Source of the DNA: Bacteroidia bacterium
GTDB lineage: Bacteria > Bacteroidota > Bacteroidia > J057 > JANWXU01
DNA length: 40,463 bases
Reading direction: 5' to 3'
NCBI GenBank assembly: GCA_025057395.1
Contig: JANWXU010000025.1
Location: 1-40,463 of the forward strand
Of the stretch, positions 32,964 through 40,463 are shown in pieces. The notes under the pieces are model-generated. The model had not been told where the DNA came from. It saw only the letters and a list, made by a program, of their open reading frames with translations, and ran no database searches. Position 1 is the first letter of the stretch. Every line of letters begins with the position of its first letter. The position numbers were made by a program, and so were the translations under genes.

Positions 32964-32999
32964 AAGTGCTACAATTTAGGTGGGAATTTAATACAAATA

Positions 33000-33572
33000 G
33001 TGCAAGATAACTTTAAAATTATTATTCTTTCTGCGCCTAGTGGGGCAGGAAAAACCACTGTATTGCAAGCCGTGCTAAAACAAATTCCGGAACTAGCTTT
33101 TTCTATTTCAGCCACCACCCGTCCTCCGCGGGCCAATGAGCAACACGGCACACATTATTACTTTTTAGCTATTACCGAGTTTGAGCAACTTAAAGCGCAA
33201 GGAGCTTTTGTTGAATGGGAAGAAGTTTACCCAGGTCGCTTCTATGGAACCTTATATAGCGAAATAGAACGTATTCAAAAAGAAGGGAAAATACCTATCT
33301 TTGAAGTAGATGTTTTTGGGGGAATAAGCTTAAAACAAAAATTTGGCAAGCAAGCTTTATCTATTTTTCTTAATCCACCCTCTTTAGAAGCCCTCAAAGA
33401 AAGGCTAATATGCAGGGGTACAGAAAATGCCGTTGATTTAGAAAAACGCTTGCAAAAAGCAGAGATAGAGTTACAACAAAAAAGTGCTTTTGATATAATT
33501 GTAGAAAACATTTTCTTAGAAAAAGCAATTGAAGAGGTAGTTTTTCATATTCGAAAATTTATTGCGGCATGA
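33000..33572 (+). CDS. gmk: Guanylate kinase
   Basis: A 190-residue enzyme that phosphorylates GMP to GDP with ATP. The P-loop IILSAPSGAGKTT is near residues 8-20. SISATTRPPRANEQHGTHYYFL and the GAFVEWEEVYPGRFYGTL block are the GMP-binding region, and EVDVFGG (about 101-107) and FLNPPS follow. The start is taken as the GTG at 33000 because the P-loop then lies at the usual distance from the N-terminus and a TAnnTTTG box lies 36 nt upstream. A TTG at 32961 would add 13 residues with no family match. The stop overlaps the nadD start by 4 bp, which indicates translational coupling. Confidence 0.92.
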   Translation: MQDNFKIIILSAPSGAGKTTVLQAVLKQIPELAFSISATTRPPRANEQHGTHYYFLAITEFEQLKAQGAFVEWEEVYPGRFYGTLYSEIERIQKEGKIPIFEVDVFGGISLKQKFGKQALSIFLNPPSLEALKERLICRGTENAVDLEKRLQKAEIELQQKSAFDIIVENIFLEKAIEEVVFHIRKFIAA

Positions 33573-34156
33573 AAATCATACTTTTTTTCGGTTCTTTTAA
33601 CCCTATTCATATAGGACACCTAATTATTGCCCAAAGTTTATTAAATGAAACAGGCTATGATCGAGTGTGGTTAGTAGTCTCGCCTCAAAACCCCTTCAAG
33701 CCCGCCCACTCTTTATTAAATGAATATGAACGCTTGTATATGTGCGAATTAGCTCTAAAAAATCATGATCGCATTCTTGCTTCCAATGTAGAGTTCTTTC
33801 TGCCACGCCCTTCTTACACCATAGATACCCTTACTCATTTAACAGCTCGATATAGTACTTATCATTTTGCTATTTGCATGGGCGAAGATAATTATCTCCA
33901 CTTTCATAAATGGAAAAAAGCAGAGATAATTCAAAAATATTACCCTATTTTTATCTATCCTCGAATCAAAACCTCAGAACGTAGTCCTACTCCTACTATT
34001 AAGAATGGCACAACAACTTTCTTAGATATGCCTTTGCTTGATATTTCCTCTAGCTATATTCGTCAGCTGCTTAAGCAAAAAAAATCTATACGCTTTTTGG
34101 TACCCGATCCTGTTTATGAATACATTTACGCCAAAAACCTTTATGCCTACCCTTAA
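33569..34156 (+). CDS. nadD: Nicotinate-nucleotide adenylyltransferase
   Basis: A 195-residue cytosolic enzyme that joins nicotinate mononucleotide and ATP to deamido-NAD. The nucleotidyltransferase motif FFGSFNPIHIGHL (about 6-18, GSFNP and HxGH) opens the protein. VSPQNPFKP and MGEDNYLHFHKW follow, and the second signature SSSYIRQLL (about 158-166) lies near the end. Its start overlaps the gmk stop by 4 bp and its end overlaps pssA by 14 bp. With nadA at the right end of the window, two steps of de novo NAD synthesis are nearby but not in the same transcript. Confidence 0.93.
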   Translation: MKIILFFGSFNPIHIGHLIIAQSLLNETGYDRVWLVVSPQNPFKPAHSLLNEYERLYMCELALKNHDRILASNVEFFLPRPSYTIDTLTHLTARYSTYHFAICMGEDNYLHFHKWKKAEIIQKYYPIFIYPRIKTSERSPTPTIKNGTTTFLDMPLLDISSSYIRQLLKQKKSIRFLVPDPVYEYIYAKNLYAYP

Positions 34157-34904
34157 AAAATGGCTTCCTAATAGCATTACTTTATTGAATTTATATTTTG
34201 GTTGTTTAGCTATTAGTTTTTTGGCTAGCCACCAATTCCGTTATGCTACTTACTGTGTTTTCGCTGCTTCACTTTGTGATTTTCTAGATGGTTTTTTAGC
34301 TCGACTCCTTAAAGTAAATTCTGAATTAGGTAAGCAACTAGATTCTCTAGCAGACATCGTTTCTTTTGGAGTGGTGCCTGGCCTTACACTTTTTTTTCTA
34401 GTAGAAAAAAACTCGTTTTGCTTCAAAACAACGGAAACAGACTTTGAATTTTATCTTGTTTCCAGCTCTTGTCTTCTAATACCTATTTTTTCTGCATTAC
34501 GTTTAGCTAAATTTAACTTAGATACCCGCCAAACTACCCATTTTATAGGTCTTCCTACCCCTGCTAATACCCTTTTTATTACTTGCCTACCTCTAATTTT
34601 TGAAAAACAAGCCCCCTTTCGCAGTTTTTTAGAAGATTATTTTCTTCACCCCCTTAGCATCATAACTCTAACCTTACTTTCTTCTTTTCTTTTGGTATCT
34701 CCCTTGCCTTTTTATGCCATAAAATTTAATAGTTTTAAGAATTTTTCCCTTCGAGAAAATTTACCCACGTTTATACTCATTACAATTTCTTTGCTTTGTA
34801 TTCTCACTCTAAGTTTTTTAGCAGCAATACCCATATTTTTTTTCTATATTATTCTATCCTTAATAGTCCTGAGAAAAAAATCCCCAAGAATAATTAAGAA
34901 TTAA
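34143..34904 (+). CDS. pssA: CDP-diacylglycerol-serine O-phosphatidyltransferase
   Basis: A 253-residue integral membrane enzyme that makes phosphatidylserine, the precursor of phosphatidylethanolamine. The CDP-alcohol phosphatidyltransferase signature is complete: D46-x2-DG-x2-AR-x8-G-x3-D-x3-D71 (DFLDGFLARLLKVNSELG onward). It has about seven hydrophobic segments. The start chosen is the ATG at 34143 giving MPTLKKWLPNSITLLN, the usual family N-terminus. A longer reading frame from 34038 would lie inside nadD. The 14-bp overlap with nadD and 8-nt gap to ribD put it in the same operon. Confidence 0.9.
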   Translation: MPTLKKWLPNSITLLNLYFGCLAISFLASHQFRYATYCVFAASLCDFLDGFLARLLKVNSELGKQLDSLADIVSFGVVPGLTLFFLVEKNSFCFKTTETDFEFYLVSSSCLLIPIFSALRLAKFNLDTRQTTHFIGLPTPANTLFITCLPLIFEKQAPFRSFLEDYFLHPLSIITLTLLSSFLLVSPLPFYAIKFNSFKNFSLRENLPTFILITISLLCILTLSFLAAIPIFFFYIILSLIVLRKKSPRIIKN

Positions 34905-34912
34905 TTTTAGTA

Positions 34913-35959
34913 ATGAACCTCTTTTTACAAAGAGCTATAGAAATTGCAAGGTTAGCAGGTAACCAAGTAGCAACTAACCCAAGGGTAGGGGCTGTGATTG
35001 TTTACAATAATCAAATTATTGGAGAAGGATATCATGCAAAATGGGGTGAACCCCACGCTGAAGTTCAGGCTATTAATGCCGTTCAAGATAAAAGTTTGCT
35101 TCGTAAAAGTATCCTGTACGTAACGCTAGAACCTTGTAACCACTATGGTAAAACACCCCCTTGTACTGAGCTCATCATCCGTTCTCAAATTCCTAAAGTA
35201 ATCATCGGTAGTAAAGATCCCTATCCACAAGTAGCTGGCAAGGGAATTGAGCGCTTACAGCAAGCAGGCATTTGTGTAGAACTTGTAACAGACCCTACCC
35301 CTTTTTATGAGCTCAATAAATTTTTCTTTACCAACCAACTTTTTCATAGGCCTTATGTTACCTTAAAATGGGCAGAAACAGCAAACGGATTTATAGGAAA
35401 CACTCAGATGCGGATGAATATTAGTGGAAAAGAAACCCTTTGCCTTACCCATTTTTTGCGTGCCGAACATCAGGGCATTGTAGTAGGAAAAAATACTGTC
35501 CTTGTCGATGACCCGCAACTTACAGTTCGATTTTACCCTGGTTTTTCTCCTATTCGTTTGCTTCTCGATCCGCAATTAGAAATTACTACTGGTGCAAAAG
35601 TATTGGAAAAAAATGCAGAGGTCTGGCATCTTAATCAAATTAAAGAAGGAGTAGAAAATCATATACGTTACATACAAGTTCCTTTCACCTCCCCTTGGCC
35701 CATAAAAGAACTTTTAGAATATTTATATACCTACTACTCTTTGTCTTCAGTATTAGTAGAAGGCGGGGCTTTCACCTTACAACGATTCATTGAAGCTAGT
35801 GTATTTGATGAAATTTTCGTTTTTCGCTCCTCTCTAATTTTTCCGGAAGCTAATATTCGAGCTCCCCAGTTACCTGAGTCTCTAAGCCTTGCCTACAAGG
35901 GCGCCTGGAATAAAGACTTAATTTATCATTATCGGCGTCCTGGGCTAATCAATTTTTAA
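34913..35959 (+). CDS. ribD: Bifunctional diaminohydroxyphosphoribosylaminopyrimidine deaminase / reductase
   Basis: A 348-residue enzyme for two steps of riboflavin synthesis. The N-terminal deaminase domain (about 1-145) has the zinc site: H48-A-E50 and PC75-x8-C84 in EPCNHYGKTPPC, with NPRVGAVIV ahead. The C-terminal reductase domain (about 150-348) has RPYVTLKWAETANGFIG, an AEHQGIVVGKNTVLVDDPQLT block, RLLLDPQLEI, and VLVEGGAFTLQRFIE for NADPH and substrate binding. Both halves look intact. It is last in the operon and is followed by a terminator 15 bp after the stop. Confidence 0.93.
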   Translation: MNLFLQRAIEIARLAGNQVATNPRVGAVIVYNNQIIGEGYHAKWGEPHAEVQAINAVQDKSLLRKSILYVTLEPCNHYGKTPPCTELIIRSQIPKVIIGSKDPYPQVAGKGIERLQQAGICVELVTDPTPFYELNKFFFTNQLFHRPYVTLKWAETANGFIGNTQMRMNISGKETLCLTHFLRAEHQGIVVGKNTVLVDDPQLTVRFYPGFSPIRLLLDPQLEITTGAKVLEKNAEVWHLNQIKEGVENHIRYIQVPFTSPWPIKELLEYLYTYYSLSSVLVEGGAFTLQRFIEASVFDEIFVFRSSLIFPEANIRAPQLPESLSLAYKGAWNKDLIYHYRRPGLINF

Positions 35960-35974
35960 AATGCATAAAAAAGT

Positions 35975-36002
35975 AAAAGCGGGCATAAATAAGCCCGCTT
36001 TT
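35975..36002. terminator. Bidirectional hairpin terminator
   Basis: A perfect 10-bp stem, AAAAGCGGGC with GCCCGCTTTT, surrounds an 8-nt loop. It separates ribD (plus) from the convergent FN3 adhesin gene (minus) and can serve both. Confidence 0.92.
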
Positions 36003-36030
36003 CTCATAATTAATAATTAAAATAAACCCC

Positions 36031-39000
36031 TTATTCAATGCTTACTTTCACCACTTCGTTAGTAGTTTCACCTATTAGCCGGAATAAATATAGCCCTGCT
36101 GGCAAGGAAGAGGGATGTATAAATATTTCATTAGTTCCTTCTTGCGCTTGAAACGTGGTTTGGTAAACTACTTTACCCTGTAAGTCTACCAATTGTGCAA
36201 TATAGCTTCCTCCTTTTTCAGAAGAAAAGCTAGCTATAAAGTTTCCTAAGTTAGGATTAGGATATACGCTTAGCTTAGAAGCACTTAGCTCTACTCCTGT
36301 TTTAGCTCGAGTAGTAGTAAAATTACTAAATAGAGTCCATTCTGAAATATTAGGTCCTCTATTGGAGCACTCGCCACAATTGGTTCTTAGGCGAAGCTTA
36401 TAATTTTCAAAAGAAGAGAGGCCGTTAATCACAAAGTTATTGAAAATTCCAGGAATGATTACCTCTTGTAAATTTTGCTCTGCTGCTTGTACGGGTCCAT
36501 ACTGCAACACATAACAAACAGCTTCTGTTACAAGATTCCAACGTACAGCTACACTGCTAGCACTACGGGGCGAAATTGTAACAGTATTAGGTCTGGCGCA
36601 GAAGGAAGTGGTGAAAGTAGTAACAGAATATTCCGAAGTGGCTTCAGCGCAAATAGCTCTAACCCGAACTTGATAGGTAGTATTAGGCAGTAATTTATCA
36701 AGCACCACAAAAGTATTGTTGGTGTAATATAAATTAATCCAGGTATTAGAATCACTTGCTCTGTATTCTACTTGGTAATATCGCACATTAGGAACAGCAC
36801 TCCAGCTAATACGGGCTGAATTAAAATCTAAAACAGTAGTGATAAGTTGTGGTGTGGCACATTGAGAAAAGGAGGGGGTTGTAAATTGAATACTAGCATA
36901 TTCCGAAAAAATACCATTATTACAATTAATTCTTACTCTTACCTCATATTGGGTATTAGGCTCTAGATTGATAAGAGTAATTGTTCTTTGCGTGGTAATG
37001 ATAGGTTCTGTAAACCTAGCTTCTCCTAGTTTACGATAAGAAACTTCGTAAGTTTGCCGCCCTATTACGCAGCAATCCCAGCTGAAGATAGCAGTATGAT
37101 GAGTAATATTAGAAATTCTTAAGCTCGTAGGCGTACTACACCCATCCAAGCAACAAGCTGTTGTAAATTCAACCTCGCTAAACTCAGAAGCAATATTTTC
37201 TCCACATATAGCACGCACTCTTGCTACATGCGAAGTACAAAAAGTAAGATTCGTTAAATTAATACTATTCGTATAGGTAATTAGAGGAACTGAGAAATTA
37301 GAATTGCTCGCCAGGCGGTAGTATACTTCGTAATATAGTGCACCTGAAACAGGTTCCCACTCTATAGTAACACTATTTACGGTTTCATTCCTAGCTATTG
37401 GGTTAGGAGGAGCAATCTCACATAGTGGAATGCAACCTACCGTCTGAAAACTAATAGTATCATAGGGTGAATATATATCAGAGCGGCAATAGGTACGTAC
37501 AATTACTTCATACTCTGTGCAACGCTCTAGCCCTTCGATAAAAACAGCGGCTGTGGTAACTAAAATAGGTTGTGAAAAATTTGCTTGCCCTTTCTTGCGA
37601 TAAGCTACTTCGTAAAAGCGTGCGTCTTTATCCGGCAACCAAGTAAGAGTAGCTGTATTTTGGGTAATTACATAGGTAGCTAAATTAGAAGGAGGATCTA
37701 AGCATTCGCAGTTTTGAGTTTGAGCCCTTGCAATGGCATAGTTGGAAAAACGATTAGGACCACAAATAGCACGCATACGAAAAACATAAGGCGTACAGCG
37801 GCGTAATCCATCTACAGTGGCTCGAGTGATAGTAACTACAATAGGAGGACTAAAATCCAAATCTTCCTCTCCTTCCTCCGCATACGATACTTCGTAAGCA
37901 ATAGCATTATCTACTCGAAACCATGCTAATTCTGCCGTATTTTGACCAATACTTACTACACTCAAATTATTTATATTATTAAGACAATCGCAACCTTCGG
38001 TAGCTATAGAAGTATAGGCGTAGGGTGAATAATTTCCTTGGCCACAGCGTGCTCTTACACGCACTTCATAGTAAGTACAAGGCTTCAGATCAAGGTTCAC
38101 GAAATTACAGTTTACTAGAATAGGCTCGGAGTAATTATCTTCATTTTCTGCGCGGTAGCTTACCTCGTAGGTAAGGACCCCTGGTATACCATCCCACATT
38201 AATTTAGCACTATTGCGCGTTACGTTGCTTACCGTAAGTCCTCTTACTATAACATCACAAGTTTGGCGGCAGCCATTAGTAGCAAAAGAGCCCAAACTAT
38301 AGCGTGAAAATTGATTAGCTCCGCACCTTGCACGCACTAAAACTTCATATTGAGTGCAAAAATCCAGTCCTGTTAGACGAATTTGATTAGTAGGAGTAAT
38401 GGGTGCTAGAGTATAGGCAGTGTCGGCAAGTCTTCGATAAGCTACCTCATAGCCTGTAGCCCCTACTACTGCATTCCAAACTACAGTGGCATTATTTTCC
38501 TCAATAGCGCCTGTAACTATATTATCTGGAGTTTGGCTACAGGGCGGAATGCAGCCTATCGTAGAGAAAGTAGTAGTTATGGAAGGAGTAGTGATTTCAT
38601 TTGCACATAAGGCACGCAATTCCACTACATATTGGCTACAGTTATCTAGGTCAGTAAAGTCGTATGAAGGACTTCTTACTACAAGGGTAGAGCCCGTGCT
38701 TTCATTACTTTTTCGAATGCTAAGTGCATATGCCCGAGCTTCATTTACTGCATTCCAAAATAGGCGTGCCCCATTAGCACTAATATTCGTTACTGTTAGC
38801 CCTGTAGGAGCATTTTGGCAAACATTAACACATCCTGTGGTTGTAAAACGAATCTCTGCAGGTTCAGAACTTCCGCTGCTACAAAGCGCTTTAACTTGTA
38901 CCTCGTAAGTACGACACGGCAATAGATTGTTAAGGTTAATAGCCGTTGTAGTAACCACCTGAGGCTCGAGATAAAATCCTGCCTCTTGCACTTTATAGAC

Positions 39001-39255
39001 TACTTCGTAGCCCCTTGCCCCTAATACAGGCTGCCAAGTAATACGAGCACTATTGTTAAGTACAATAGTAGCACTCAGCCCCTCTACCTTACTGCAAGGT
39101 TGTGCCCTTAGGCTTCCTAACCCTAAAAGAAATATCCCTAGGTACAAACCTACTGCGTAACTATATTTAAAGAAAGCACTTTTTAGCGCCTGTTTGAAGT
39201 TATTTTGCCTATTAGTTACAGGGCTTTTTGTTAAAGTAAAATTTTTCTGCTTCAT
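36031..39255 (-). CDS. T9SS-secreted protein with ten fibronectin type III domains
   Basis: A 1074-residue secreted protein. The export signal lies at about 31-51 (YSYAVGLYLGIFLLGLGSLRAQ) after a long basic n-region, with no other Met to start from. Ten FN3 domains of about 90-95 residues follow (about 53-983). Each shows W in the second strand (ITW, LFW, VVW, LMW, LAW and so on), Y-E-V-x-Y, an L-x-x-C/T-x-Y-x-V-x-V-R-x-x-C strand, and a Cys-containing linker. The last 80 residues are the T9SS sorting domain (LSVYPNPNLGNF onward). No other domain is present, so this looks like a pure rod. Its role in adhesion is inferred. It is convergent with ribD and divergent from nadA. Confidence 0.9.
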   Translation of the reverse strand: MKQKNFTLTKSPVTNRQNNFKQALKSAFFKYSYAVGLYLGIFLLGLGSLRAQPCSKVEGLSATIVLNNSARITWQPVLGARGYEVVYKVQEAGFYLEPQVVTTTAINLNNLLPCRTYEVQVKALCSSGSSEPAEIRFTTTGCVNVCQNAPTGLTVTNISANGARLFWNAVNEARAYALSIRKSNESTGSTLVVRSPSYDFTDLDNCSQYVVELRALCANEITTPSITTTFSTIGCIPPCSQTPDNIVTGAIEENNATVVWNAVVGATGYEVAYRRLADTAYTLAPITPTNQIRLTGLDFCTQYEVLVRARCGANQFSRYSLGSFATNGCRQTCDVIVRGLTVSNVTRNSAKLMWDGIPGVLTYEVSYRAENEDNYSEPILVNCNFVNLDLKPCTYYEVRVRARCGQGNYSPYAYTSIATEGCDCLNNINNLSVVSIGQNTAELAWFRVDNAIAYEVSYAEEGEEDLDFSPPIVVTITRATVDGLRRCTPYVFRMRAICGPNRFSNYAIARAQTQNCECLDPPSNLATYVITQNTATLTWLPDKDARFYEVAYRKKGQANFSQPILVTTAAVFIEGLERCTEYEVIVRTYCRSDIYSPYDTISFQTVGCIPLCEIAPPNPIARNETVNSVTIEWEPVSGALYYEVYYRLASNSNFSVPLITYTNSINLTNLTFCTSHVARVRAICGENIASEFSEVEFTTACCLDGCSTPTSLRISNITHHTAIFSWDCCVIGRQTYEVSYRKLGEARFTEPIITTQRTITLINLEPNTQYEVRVRINCNNGIFSEYASIQFTTPSFSQCATPQLITTVLDFNSARISWSAVPNVRYYQVEYRASDSNTWINLYYTNNTFVVLDKLLPNTTYQVRVRAICAEATSEYSVTTFTTSFCARPNTVTISPRSASSVAVRWNLVTEAVCYVLQYGPVQAAEQNLQEVIIPGIFNNFVINGLSSFENYKLRLRTNCGECSNRGPNISEWTLFSNFTTTRAKTGVELSASKLSVYPNPNLGNFIASFSSEKGGSYIAQLVDLQGKVVYQTTFQAQEGTNEIFIHPSSLPAGLYLFRLIGETTNEVVKVSIE
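36310..39096 (-). repeat. Ten FN3 repeats in the adhesin gene
   Basis: Units recur roughly every 275-290 bp. Seven of the inter-domain linkers hold a close cysteine pair, for example GCVNVC, GCIPPC, GCRQTC, GCDC, NCEC, GCIPLC and CCLDGC, next to an internal V-R-[AV]-x-C strand. Copies are diverged at DNA level. Confidence 0.75.
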
Positions 39256-39421
39256 CTAGTTTACTTAGTAAAAAGTTAAGTAAAAACCTAATAAGTAACG
39301 CTTTTAATAGATTTTTTATTGAATTTGCCAAATTAACAAAAGTTCATTAGTTGCTAAAAAGTTTTTCGAAAAGAAGGGTTTTTATTTTCCTGTTGTTTGC
39401 TAACATGTATTCTTTAAGGTC

Positions 39422-39438
39422 TGTTTTATTATAAAACA
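39422..39438. promoter_or_regulatory. 17-bp palindrome TGTTTTATTATAAAACA
   Basis: Perfect 8-bp arms flank a central T. It lies 147 bp upstream of nadA and 167 bp upstream of the adhesin ATG, so it could control either divergent gene. Confidence 0.4.
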
Positions 39439-39557
39439 AAGTGTTAATAATCTATAAAATCTTAGTTCTAAAGTAACTCCAAGATTCAAGTCTTAATGTC
39501 TATCCTTTTAGAAGTAAAAAATTTTCTAATTAGTAACTTAATTTTTTATTTTCCGAA

Positions 39558-39565
39558 TATATTTG
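39558..39565 (+). promoter_or_regulatory. Bacteroidota -7 promoter element (TATATTTG) before nadA
   Basis: Exact TAnnTTTG match, but only 19 nt separate it from the ATG, so the leader would be about 13 nt. No clear -33 box. Confidence 0.4.
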
Positions 39566-39584
39566 AAGGCTAATATTTATATTT

Positions 39585-40463
39585 ATGAAAACGCAGTTAC
39601 AAGAAAAAGACTTTTTGCCCCTAGGCTATATAGACGAAGAAGTAGACCCCTGCCTAGATTTAGAAGCAGAAATTCTACGCCTGAAAAAAGAGAAAAATGC
39701 AATTATTTTAGCTCATTATTACCAAGATTCTGAAATTCAAGATCTTGCCGACTACGTAGGAGATAGTCTAGGCTTAGCCCAGCAAGCAGCAAAAACAGAT
39801 GCTAGAATCATTGTTTTTGCAGGGGTTCATTTCATGGCGGAAACGGCTAAGATTCTTTGCCCTGATAAAAAAGTTGTACTCCCGGACCTAAATGCCGGCT
39901 GTTCGCTTTCAGATAGCTGTCCGGCCCCAGAATTTGCACGATTTAAGGAAAAGTATCCTGACCATAAGGTAGTAAGCTATATTAATTGTTCAGCAGCTCT
40001 CAAAGCTCTAAGCGATGTGATTGTTACTTCGTCTAATGCTGTAAAAATTGTAGAGTCTTTTCCTAAAGAACAGCCTCTTATTTTTGCGCCTGACCGTAAC
40101 TTAGGTGCTTACATTAATAAAATTACAGGACGAAACATGCTATTATGGAATGGGGCTTGCATGGTACACGAAATCTTCTCTTATCGAAAAATACAGGCAG
40201 CGCTCCAAGAATATCCTGAAGCCGAATTAATTGCTCATCCTGAATGTGAAGCGCCTGTATTAGAGCTCGCTTCCTTTATAGGGTCTACCTCCTCGCTACT
40301 TAATTATGTTCAAAAATCTCCCAAAACGCAATTCATTGTAGCTACCGAACCCGGCATTTTACATCAAATGCGTAAAGCAGCTCCCCATAAAACTTTTATT
40401 CCTGCTCCTTCTAATCAAACTTGTGCGTGCAACAATTGCCCTCACATGAAACTCAATACAATG
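39585..40463 (+). CDS. nadA: Quinolinate synthase (3' end cut off by the window)
   Basis: The first 293 residues of the 4Fe-4S enzyme that condenses iminoaspartate with dihydroxyacetone phosphate to quinolinate for NAD synthesis. [22 protein letters not shown] (about 40-61) binds substrate. [11 protein letters not shown] follows. Cluster cysteines are Cys106 (LNAGCSL), Cys192 (NGACMVHE) and Cys285 in the CACNNCPHM segment, the third-ligand motif of the family. [11 protein letters not shown] and HPECEAPV are also conserved. The frame is open to the last base, and roughly 30-40 C-terminal residues are missing. The ATG at 39585 follows a TAnnTTTG element. It is transcribed away from the FN3 adhesin gene. 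Confidence 0.93.
   Translation, partial: MKTQLQEKDFLPLGYIDEEVDPCLDLEAEILRLKKEKNAIILAHYYQDSEIQDLADYVGDSLGLAQQAAKTDARIIVFAGVHFMAETAKILCPDKKVVLPDLNAGCSLSDSCPAPEFARFKEKYPDHKVVSYINCSAALKALSDVIVTSSNAVKIVESFPKEQPLIFAPDRNLGAYINKITGRNMLLWNGACMVHEIFSYRKIQAALQEYPEAELIAHPECEAPVLELASFIGSTSSLLNYVQKSPKTQFIVATEPGILHQMRKAAPHKTFIPAPSNQTCACNNCPHMKLNTM

Larger units (their letters stand above)
39256..39584. other. Divergent intergenic region with palindromes
   Basis: The only gap over 300 bp, between the FN3 adhesin gene (minus) and nadA (plus). It is very AT-rich and holds no gene I can support. It contains TTTTTCGAAAA (39362-39372), a 17-bp palindrome (39422-39438) and a nadA-side promoter box (39558-39565). 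I found no TAnnTTTG on the adhesin side. Confidence 0.6.

Noticed and set aside
32961-32999. TTG start for guanylate kinase
   Set aside because: The TTG is part of the TATATTTG promoter element and the added 13 residues do not match the family. The GTG at 33000 fits better.
34038-34142. Longer start for pssA inside nadD
   Set aside because: The extra 35 residues are the shifted-frame reading of nadD. The family N-terminus begins at 34143.
39256-39584. tRNA or small RNA gene in the divergent gap
   Set aside because: I looked for cloverleaf-like stems and found none. The only structures are short AT-rich palindromes.

Overview
The window reads as chromosome of a Bacteroidota bacterium, most likely from the Cytophagales or a close relative. 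Four very large secreted proteins end in the C-terminal sorting domain of the type IX secretion system (T9SS). The first carries SprB-type repeats known from gliding-motility adhesins. Gene starts lack Shine-Dalgarno sequences, and several are preceded at 35 to 40 nt by TAnnTTTG, the -7 element of Bacteroidota promoters. Other family markers are a DUF4625 lipoprotein, DUF3467, and the yicC-gmk-nadD gene order. I see no tRNA, rRNA, CRISPR array, insertion sequence or prophage.

Layout. 1-139 is the tail of an M3-type oligopeptidase gene. 242-13357 holds two giant minus-strand T9SS cargo genes: a 2702-residue SBBP/SprB/Ig-like protein and a 1606-residue subtilisin-like protease with six cysteine-rich repeats. 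13568-17154 (plus) encodes a TPR protein, an M19 dipeptidase-like enzyme, and the Fe-S carrier pair Mrp and Nfu. 17169-18682 (minus) encodes the tRNA hydroxylase TrhO and a small unknown exported protein. 18852-23885 (plus) encodes a UbiA prenyltransferase, a CbpA-like DnaJ protein behind a sigma-54-like promoter, and a solitary 883-residue DNA methyltransferase. 23980-28641 is the third T9SS cargo gene. 28756-31583 encodes a surface-type lipoprotein, DUF3467, an OmpA-family lipoprotein and an unknown helical exported protein. 31704-35959 is a compact housekeeping operon: small exported protein, yicC, gmk, nadD, pssA, ribD. 36031-39255 (minus) is the fourth T9SS cargo gene, ten FN3 domains. 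nadA starts at 39585 and runs off the end.

How it fits together. The large genes encode surface or released proteins built from different stalk modules, all using one export route whose machinery is not in this window. Between them sit conserved core genes for NAD, riboflavin, phospholipid, guanine nucleotide and Fe-S metabolism. Rho-independent hairpins lie between most transcription units, including between convergent pairs. I did not find a clear multi-gene novel system. The best leads are the regulatory architecture upstream of the DnaJ gene, the solitary methyltransferase with its compositional break, the six-fold CX4C repeat in the protease, and several perfect palindromes upstream of the T9SS genes.
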